A DNA stretch of 64,000 nt from Rhodobacter sp. CZR27 (GTDB lineage: Bacteria > Pseudomonadota > Alphaproteobacteria > Rhodobacterales > Rhodobacteraceae), in contig NZ_CP023548.1 of NCBI RefSeq assembly GCF_002407205.1, positions 334,501 through 398,500 of the forward strand, in the 5' to 3' direction. The stretch's first letter is position 1. Each line of letters begins with the position of its first letter. Below, piece by piece: positions 58,753-64,000 of this stretch. The position numbers and the translations under genes are program-made. The notes below the pieces were generated by a model that saw only the letters and a list, made by a program, of their open reading frames with translations, was not told where the DNA came from and ran no database searches.

Positions 58753-59592
58753 ATGGCACTCAAGTCGTACAAACCGACGACGCCTGGCCAGCGTGGGCTG
58801 GTTCTGATCGACCGTTCGGAGCTGTGGAAAGGCCGCCCGGTCAAGACCCTCGTTGAGGGCCTTATCAAGACCGGCGGACGGAACAACACCGGACGCGTCA
58901 CGATGTGGCACAAGGGCGGCGGGGCGAAGCGTCTCTACCGCATCGTCGATTTCAAGCGTCGCAAGTTCGACATGGCGGCTGTCGTCGAGCGGATCGAATA
59001 CGACCCGAACCGGACCGCCTTCATCGCGCTCGTGAAATATGAGGATGGCGAGCTTGCCTACATCCTCGCGCCGCAGCGCCTCGCCGTGGGCGACAGCGTG
59101 ATCGCCGGCGAGAAGACCGACGTGAAGCCGGGCAACGCGATGCCGTTCTCGGGCATGCCGATCGGTACGATCGTGCACAACGTCGAACTCAAGCCGGGCA
59201 AGGGCGGCCAGCTGGCCCGCGCCGCCGGCACCTATGCGCAATTCGTCGGCCGTGACGGCGGCTATGCCCAGATCCGCCTTTCGTCGGGCGAACTGCGCAT
59301 GGTGCGTCAGGAGTGCATGGCGACGGTTGGCGCGGTGTCGAACCCCGACAACTCGAACCAGAACTTCGGCAAGGCTGGCCGCATGCGTCACCTGGGCGTC
59401 CGCCCGACGGTCCGCGGCGTGGCCATGAACCCGATCGACCACCCGCACGGCGGCGGCGAAGGCCGCACCTCGGGCGGCCGTCACCCGGTTACCCCGTGGG
59501 GCAAGGGCACCAAGGGCAACCGCACCCGCAAGAGCAAGGCTTCGGACAACCTCATTGTCCGCTCGCGCCACGCGAAGAAGAAAGGGCGCTGA
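58753..59592 (+). CDS. rplB: 50S ribosomal protein L2
   Basis: Core protein required for subunit joining and peptidyl transfer. The 279-residue protein begins [27 protein letters not shown] and has the catalytic-region histidine in [25 protein letters not shown]. It is preceded by a 122-base gap and GACGGAAGACAGGAAGC near the start. Confidence 0.98.
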   Translation: MALKSYKPTTPGQRGLVLIDRSELWKGRPVKTLVEGLIKTGGRNNTGRVTMWHKGGGAKRLYRIVDFKRRKFDMAAVVERIEYDPNRTAFIALVKYEDGELAYILAPQRLAVGDSVIAGEKTDVKPGNAMPFSGMPIGTIVHNVELKPGKGGQLARAAGTYAQFVGRDGGYAQIRLSSGELRMVRQECMATVGAVSNPDNSNQNFGKAGRMRHLGVRPTVRGVAMNPIDHPHGGGEGRTSGGRHPVTPWGKGTKGNRTRKSKASDNLIVRSRHAKKKGR

Positions 59593-59595
59593 TAG

Positions 59596-59874
59596 ATGGC
59601 ACGTTCTACCTGGAAAGGCCCCTTCGTCGACGGCTACCTGCTGAAGAAGGCAGAGAAGTCGCGCGAGTCGGGCAAGAACGAAGTGATCAAGATCTGGTCG
59701 CGTCGCTCCACCATCCTGCCGCAGTTCGTGGGCCTCACCTTCGGCGTCTACAACGGCAAGAAGCACATCCCGGTCAACGTGACCGAGGAGATGATCGGCC
59801 AGAAGTTCGGTGAGTACTCGCCGACGCGGACCTACTACGGTCACGCCGCCGACAAGAAAGCGAAGAGGAAGTAA
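59596..59874 (+). CDS. rpsS: 30S ribosomal protein S19
   Basis: Binds 16S rRNA with S13 in the 30S head. The 92-residue protein has [46 protein letters not shown] and the conserved [10 protein letters not shown]. Three bases after rplB and three before rplV. Confidence 0.98.
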   Translation: MARSTWKGPFVDGYLLKKAEKSRESGKNEVIKIWSRRSTILPQFVGLTFGVYNGKKHIPVNVTEEMIGQKFGEYSPTRTYYGHAADKKAKRK

Positions 59875-59877
59875 TCC

Positions 59878-60258
59878 ATGGGCCAGGAAAAGAACCCGCG
59901 CCGCGTGGGCGAAAACGAAGCCTTCGCCAAGGCGAAGATGCTGCGCACCTCGCCGCAGAAGCTGAACCTCGTCGCCGCGCTGATCCGTGGCAAGAAGGTC
60001 GACAAGGCGATCGCCGACCTCACCTTCTCGAAGAAGCGCATCAGCCAGGACGTGCTGAAGTGCCTCCAGTCGGCCATCGCCAACGCCGAGAACAACCACG
60101 GCCTCGACGTGGATGAGCTCGTCGTGACCGAAGCCTACTGCGGCAAGAACCTCGTGATGAAGCGCGGCCGTCCGCGCGCCCGCGGCCGGTTCGGCAAGAT
60201 CATGAAACCGTTCAGCGAGCTCACGATCAAGGTGAAGCAAGTCGGGGAGACTGCGTAA
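59878..60258 (+). CDS. rplV: 50S ribosomal protein L22
   Basis: Contributes to the nascent-chain tunnel constriction. The 126-residue protein has the region [29 protein letters not shown] and the tunnel hairpin [23 protein letters not shown]. Start overlaps closely with rpsS; rpsC starts on the last base of its stop. Confidence 0.97.
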   Translation: MGQEKNPRRVGENEAFAKAKMLRTSPQKLNLVAALIRGKKVDKAIADLTFSKKRISQDVLKCLQSAIANAENNHGLDVDELVVTEAYCGKNLVMKRGRPRARGRFGKIMKPFSELTIKVKQVGETA

Positions 60259-60974
60259 TGGGTCAGAAGGTCAATCCGATCGGCATGCGCCTTCAGGTGA
60301 ACCGCACCTGGGACAGCCGCTGGTTCGCCGAGTCGAAGGACTACGGCAACCTGCTGCTGGAAGACCTCAAGATGCGCGAGTTCATCCACGACTACGCCAA
60401 GCAGGCCGGCGTGTCGAAGGTGATCATCGAGCGTCCGCACAAGAAGTGCCGCGTGACGATCCACACCGCCCGTCCGGGCGTGATCATCGGCAAGAAGGGC
60501 GCGGACATCGAGACGCTGCGCAAGAAGCTCTCGGCCTTCACGAAGTCCGAGCTTCACCTGAACATCGTCGAGATCCGCAAGCCCGAGCTTGACGCCCAGC
60601 TGGTGGCCGAGTCGATCGCCCAGCAGATGGAGCGTCGGGTGTCCTTCCGTCGCGCCATGAAGCGCGGCGTGCAGAACGCCATGCGCATCGGTGCGCTCGG
60701 CATCCGGGTCAACGTCGCGGGCCGCCTCGGCGGTGCCGAGATTGCCCGGACCGAGTGGTATCGCGAAGGTCGCGTGCCGCTGCACACGCTGCGCGCCGAC
60801 ATCGACTATGCGACCTCGGAAGCCACGACCCCCTACGGGATCATCGGGGTGAAGGTCTGGATCTTCAAGGGCGAGATCCTGGAGCACGATCCGCAGGCGC
60901 ACGACCGCCGGCATTCGGAAGCCCAGGAAGGCGCTGCGCCGCGTCCGCCGCGTCGCGACCGCGAACGCGCGTAA
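60258..60974 (+). CDS. rpsC: 30S ribosomal protein S3
   Basis: Part of the mRNA entry channel, with helicase activity. The 238-residue protein has the KH-domain segment [20 protein letters not shown] and the C-terminal region [15 protein letters not shown], followed by a basic tail. It overlaps the rplV stop by one base. Confidence 0.98.
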   Translation: MGQKVNPIGMRLQVNRTWDSRWFAESKDYGNLLLEDLKMREFIHDYAKQAGVSKVIIERPHKKCRVTIHTARPGVIIGKKGADIETLRKKLSAFTKSELHLNIVEIRKPELDAQLVAESIAQQMERRVSFRRAMKRGVQNAMRIGALGIRVNVAGRLGGAEIARTEWYREGRVPLHTLRADIDYATSEATTPYGIIGVKVWIFKGEILEHDPQAHDRRHSEAQEGAAPRPPRRDRERA

Positions 60975-60986
60975 GGGAGCAATAAG

Positions 60987-61400
60987 ATGCTGCAACCGAA
61001 ACGGACAAAGTTCCGCAAACAGCACAAGGGCCGCATCCACGGCGAGGCGAAGGGCGGGTTCCTCCTGAACTTCGGCGGCTTCGGCCTCAAGGCCACCGAG
61101 CCCGAGCGCGTCACCGCGCGGCAGATCGAGGCGGCCCGCCGCGCGATCACCCGCCACATGAAGCGTCAGGGCCGGGTCTGGATCCGCGTGTTCCCCGACA
61201 CTCCGGTCACCTCGAAGCCGACCGAAGTGCGTATGGGTAAGGGCAAGGGCTCGGTCGACTTCTGGGCGGCCAAGGTCAAGCCGGGCCGGATCATGTTCGA
61301 GATCGACGGCGTGTCCGAGACGATCGCCCGCGAGGCCCTGCGCCTCGGCGCGATGAAGCTGCCGATCACCACCCGCATCGTGGTGCGCGAGGACTGGTAA
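60987..61400 (+). CDS. rplP: 50S ribosomal protein L16
   Basis: Positions aminoacyl-tRNA and the A-site finger. The 137-residue protein starts [24 protein letters not shown] and has [25 protein letters not shown]. It is followed by 231 bases without a gene, holding a stem-loop and the rpmC leader, then rpmC. Confidence 0.98.
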   Translation: MLQPKRTKFRKQHKGRIHGEAKGGFLLNFGGFGLKATEPERVTARQIEAARRAITRHMKRQGRVWIRVFPDTPVTSKPTEVRMGKGKGSVDFWAAKVKPGRIMFEIDGVSETIAREALRLGAMKLPITTRIVVREDW

Positions 61401-61416
61401 GGTCCCGCAACGGATT

Positions 61417-61453
61417 GAAGGGGCCCCCGACGTCACCACGCCGGGGGCCCTTC
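61417..61453 (+). terminator. Stem-loop between rplP and rpmC
   Basis: GAAGGGGCCCCCG (61417-61429) pairs with CGGGGGCCCTTC (61442-61453), 12 bp with a single bulged G and a 12-base loop, then GCTTTCC. It lies 16 bases after the rplP stop; the weak T tail fits partial attenuation. The rest of the gap (61454-61631) shows no further clear signal. Confidence 0.6.
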
Positions 61454-61631
61454 GCTTTCCGGCGCGGGGTGAACGATTCTCTGCTTGCTCTTGGACCTCT
61501 CCTCCTGTAGCAGGCTGCATCCTGCGGATTCCGGGCGACCGGATTCGCGGATTTGTCATTGATCCACCAGGACACAGGTGACCCTGCGCCAAGGTCAGGG
61601 GCCCTCTGGTGATTGAGAAAGGAACGAGGCG

Positions 61632-61838
61632 ATGACCACCGCCCAGGATCTCCGGTCCAAGACCCCGGACCAGCTCCGCGACCAGCTCGTGGCGCTCAAG
61701 AAGGAAGCCTTCAACCTCCGTTTCCAGCAGGCCACTGGCCAGCTCGAGAACACCGCCCGCATGCGCGCCGTCCGTCGTGACGTCGCCCGCATCAAGACGG
61801 TCCTGAACGAGATGGCCGCTTCGGCCGCTGCGAACTGA
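61632..61838 (+). CDS. rpmC: 50S ribosomal protein L29
   Basis: Small protein near the tunnel exit that helps bind trigger factor. The 68-residue product has [58 protein letters not shown], typical L29. A-rich GAAAGGAACGAGGC precedes the start. It opens the second segment after the 231-base gap. Confidence 0.97.
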   Translation: MTTAQDLRSKTPDQLRDQLVALKKEAFNLRFQQATGQLENTARMRAVRRDVARIKTVLNEMAASAAAN

Positions 61839-61851
61839 GAGGGAGGCTTCC

Positions 61852-62094
61852 ATGCCCAAACGCATCCTGCAAGGCACCGTGACCAGCGACAAGAACGAGC
61901 AGACCGTGACGGTCCTCGTCGAGCGCCGCTTCAAGCACCCGCTGCTGAAGAAGACGGTCCGCCTGTCGAAGAAATACCGGGCGCACGACCCGGAGAACCA
62001 GTTCAAGGTCGGCGACGTCGTCCGCATCGAGGAATGCGCGCCCATCTCGAAGACCAAACGCTGGAAGGTCGTCACCGAAGCCGTTTCGGCCTGA
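61852..62094 (+). CDS. rpsQ: 30S ribosomal protein S17
   Basis: Binds 16S rRNA early in 30S assembly. The 80-residue protein has [69 protein letters not shown] precedes the ATG. Linked to rpmC by 13 bases and followed by a small stem. Confidence 0.97.
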   Translation: MPKRILQGTVTSDKNEQTVTVLVERRFKHPLLKKTVRLSKKYRAHDPENQFKVGDVVRIEECAPISKTKRWKVVTEAVSA

Positions 62095-62121
62095 GTTGAC
62101 CTTTCCGTCTGAACGAAACCC

Positions 62122-62148
62122 TGGGGCCGCGGGATCAAGCGGTCCCCA
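62122..62148 (+). terminator. Stem-loop between rpsQ and rplN
   Basis: TGGGGCCGC (62122-62130) pairs with GCGGTCCCCA (62139-62148), 9 bp with one bulge and an 8-base loop. No T tract; weaker than the other gaps. Confidence 0.45.
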
Positions 62149-62166
62149 AAGGTCGGGAGAAACCAA

Positions 62167-62535
62167 ATGATCCAGATGCAGACCAATCTGGATGTTGCTG
62201 ACAACTCGGGCGCTCGCCGGGTTCAGTGCATCAAGGTTCTGGGTGGTTCCCACCGCCGCTACGCCAGCGTCGGCGACATCATCGTGGTGTCGGTCAAGGA
62301 AGCCATCCCGCGCGGTCGCGTGAAGAAGGGCGATGTCCGCAAGGCCGTCGTCGTGCGCACCGCCAAGGAAGTCCGTCGTGAGGACGGCACCACCATCCGC
62401 TTCGACCGCAACGCCGCCGTCATCCTGAACAACCAGGGCGAACCGGTCGGCACCCGTATCTTCGGGCCGGTCGTGCGCGAACTGCGTGCCAAGAACTTCA
62501 TGAAAATCATCTCGCTGGCTCCGGAGGTGCTCTGA
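62167..62535 (+). CDS. rplN: 50S ribosomal protein L14
   Basis: Forms an intersubunit bridge. The 122-residue protein has [27 protein letters not shown] and the [30 protein letters not shown] segment. First gene of the spc part; its stop overlaps rplX. Confidence 0.98.
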   Translation: MIQMQTNLDVADNSGARRVQCIKVLGGSHRRYASVGDIIVVSVKEAIPRGRVKKGDVRKAVVVRTAKEVRREDGTTIRFDRNAAVILNNQGEPVGTRIFGPVVRELRAKNFMKIISLAPEVL

Positions 62536-62840
62536 TGGCCGCCAAGCTGAAGAAGGGCGACAAGGTCGTCGTGCTCGCCGGCAAGGACAAGGGCAAGCAG
62601 GGTGAGATCACCACGGTGATGCCGAAGGCCAACAAGGCCATCGTCGACGGCGTGAACCTCGCCATCCGTCACACCAAGCAGACCCCGACCTCGCAGGGCG
62701 GCCGCATCGCCAAGGCGATGCCGATCGACCTGTCGAACCTCGCGCTGCTCGATGCCAACGGCAAGGCGACCCGCGTCGGCTTCCGCATGGAAGGCGAGCA
62801 GAAGGTCCGCTACGCCAAGACCACGGGGGACGTCATCTGA
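62535..62840 (+). CDS. rplX: 50S ribosomal protein L24
   Basis: Assembly initiator of the 50S subunit. The 101-residue protein has [25 protein letters not shown] (KOW motif) and [11 protein letters not shown]. Start and stop each overlap the neighbouring genes by one base. Confidence 0.97.
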   Translation: MAAKLKKGDKVVVLAGKDKGKQGEITTVMPKANKAIVDGVNLAIRHTKQTPTSQGGRIAKAMPIDLSNLALLDANGKATRVGFRMEGEQKVRYAKTTGDVI

Positions 62841-63400
62841 TGCTCGACCAGACCAACTACACCCCGCGGCTCAAGACTGCCTATGCCAGCACCGTTCGCG
62901 CGGCGCTGAAGGAGCAGTTCGGCTACAAGAACGACATGCAGATCCCGCGTCTGGACAAGATCGTCCTGAACATGGGCGTCGGCGAAGCGGTCAAGGACAC
63001 CAAGAAGGTGAAGACCGCTGCGGAAGAGCTGTCGCTGATCGCCGGCCAGAAGGCCGTCATCACCCACGCCAAGAAGTCGATCGCCGGCTTCCGCGTGCGC
63101 GAGCTGATGCCGCTCGGCTGCAAGGTCACCCTGCGCGGCGACCGCATGTACGAATTCCTCGACCGTCTGATCACGATCGCGCTGCCCCGCGTCCGCGACT
63201 TCCGCGGCGTCAAGGGCAACTCGTTCGACGGGCGCGGCAACTACGCGATGGGCCTGAAAGAGCAGTTCGTGTTCCCCGAGATCAACTTCGACAAGGTCGA
63301 CGAGGTTCTCGGCATGGACATCATTATCTGCACCACCGCGAAGACCGACGCGGAAGCGAAGGCGCTGTTGAAGCAGTTCAACATGCCGTTCATCAGCTGA
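62840..63400 (+). CDS. rplE: 50S ribosomal protein L5
   Basis: Binds 5S rRNA and forms a bridge to the small subunit. The 186-residue protein has [44 protein letters not shown] and [15 protein letters not shown]. Its start overlaps rplX by one base. Confidence 0.98.
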   Translation: MLDQTNYTPRLKTAYASTVRAALKEQFGYKNDMQIPRLDKIVLNMGVGEAVKDTKKVKTAAEELSLIAGQKAVITHAKKSIAGFRVRELMPLGCKVTLRGDRMYEFLDRLITIALPRVRDFRGVKGNSFDGRGNYAMGLKEQFVFPEINFDKVDEVLGMDIIICTTAKTDAEAKALLKQFNMPFIS

Positions 63401-63417
63401 TCGCGGGAGAGAGAGAT

Positions 63418-63723
63418 ATGGCAAAGAAATCCATGATCGAACGCGAGGTCAAGCGCGCGAAGATGGTGCAGAAGTATGCTGCCAAGCGCGCCTCGCTGAA
63501 AGAGATCACCACCAATGCGGACCTGCCGATGGAGCAGCGCTTCAAGGCGCAGCTCAAGCTGGCGGAACTGCCCCGCAACTCGTCGGCGACGCGGATCCAC
63601 AACCGCTGCCAGCTGACGGGCCGCCCGCATGCGTTCTACCGCAAGCTGAAACTCTCGCGGATCATGCTGCGTGAACTGGCCTCGTTCGGCCAGATCCCCG
63701 GCATGGTGAAGTCGAGCTGGTAA
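63418..63723 (+). CDS. rpsN: 30S ribosomal protein S14
   Basis: Assembles into the 30S head. The 101-residue protein is the long, zinc-free form: it has no CxxC pairs, and starts [29 protein letters not shown] and ends [39 protein letters not shown]. The start has GGGAGAGAGAG upstream. Confidence 0.98.
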   Translation: MAKKSMIEREVKRAKMVQKYAAKRASLKEITTNADLPMEQRFKAQLKLAELPRNSSATRIHNRCQLTGRPHAFYRKLKLSRIMLRELASFGQIPGMVKSSW

Positions 63724-63735
63724 GGAGATCGGGAT

Positions 63736-64000
63736 ATGTCGATGAACGATCCGCTCGGCGATATGCTGACCCGCATCCGCAACGCGCAGCTGCGCGGCAA
63801 GTCCACCGTCTCGACGCCGGCCTCCAAGCTGCGCGCCTGGGTGCTGGACGTGCTTCAGGCCGAGGGCTACATCCGCGGCTACGAGAAGAAGGAAACCGAG
63901 AACGGCCAGGGCGAACTGGTCATCTCGCTGAAGTACTTCGAAGGCACCCCGGTGATCCGCGAACTCAAGCGCGTGTCGAAGCCCGGCCGCCGCGTCTACA
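63736..64000 (+). CDS. rpsH: 30S ribosomal protein S8, N-terminal part (cut by window end)
   Basis: Key 16S rRNA binder and, in other bacteria, regulator of the spc operon. The frame is open to base 64000 and encodes [46 protein letters not shown] and on to [11 protein letters not shown], about two thirds of the usual 132 residues. AAGGAG precedes the ATG by 8 bases. The remaining spc genes should follow outside the window. Confidence 0.97.
   Translation, partial: MSMNDPLGDMLTRIRNAQLRGKSTVSTPASKLRAWVLDVLQAEGYIRGYEKKETENGQGELVISLKYFEGTPVIRELKRVSKPGRRVY

Overview
The window is a GC-rich, densely packed alphaproteobacterial chromosome segment, most like Rhodobacteraceae and plausibly the Rhodobacter/Cereibacter sphaeroides group. 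The reasons are the gene content and order: a chvI-chvG-hprK-rapZ-EIIA-HPr cluster beside pckA, rpoZ-rsh-pdxJ-acpS-lepB-rnc-era-recO in one run, a methylsuccinyl-CoA dehydrogenase of the ethylmalonyl-CoA pathway, small Rhodobacteraceae families (DUF6473, DUF1491, DUF3429), and two tuf genes. The species assignment is inference; family level is more secure. I see no prophage, insertion sequence, CRISPR array or rRNA operon.

Layout. 1-4.4 kb: 3' part of leuS, then overlapping lptE and holA, and a small outer-membrane beta-barrel. 4.3-8.3 kb: a convergent flavoprotein and a large mosaic GH16-like protein next to tRNA-Arg(CCT), the most accessory-looking part of the window. 8.4-11.8 kb: an orphan LacI/GntR-type repressor with two operator-like sites, DUF3429, ispH and an NYN-domain protein. 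12-20.6 kb: a long plus-strand housekeeping run (folK, rpoZ, rsh, DUF2062, pdxJ, acpS, lepB, rnc, era, DUF1491, recO). 20.7-24.1 kb: minus-strand mcd and pckA. 24.5-28.9 kb: the ChvI/ChvG two-component system followed by HPr kinase, RapZ, a mannose-family EIIA and HPr. 28.9-34.3 kb: hbd, DUF6473, etfBA, a cobalamin adenosyltransferase, a small two-helix membrane protein and an SDR. 34.5-37.4 kb: parC and a lipoprotein.

37.5-64 kb is the translation/transcription core: tuf copy 1, tRNA-Trp, secE, nusG, rplK, rplA, rplJ, rplL, rpoB, rpoC, a strong terminator, a DMT transporter, then the str operon (rpsL, rpsG, fusA, tuf copy 2) running into the S10/spc operons (rpsJ to rpsH, the last cut by the window end).

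How the genes fit together. Mcd, EtfA/EtfB, Hbd and the adenosyltransferase (cofactor for B12 mutases) fit acetyl-CoA assimilation through the ethylmalonyl-CoA pathway, with PckA making PEP from oxaloacetate. The ChvI/ChvG-HPrK-EIIA-HPr group is a regulatory, non-transporting PTS; a direct-repeat array lies between chvI and pckA. The most striking unexplained pattern is a series of long, mostly perfect stem-loops in nearly every wide gap of the secE-to-rplN region. Some have terminator-like T tracts and some have none, which suggests that these long operons are cut or attenuated into segments.
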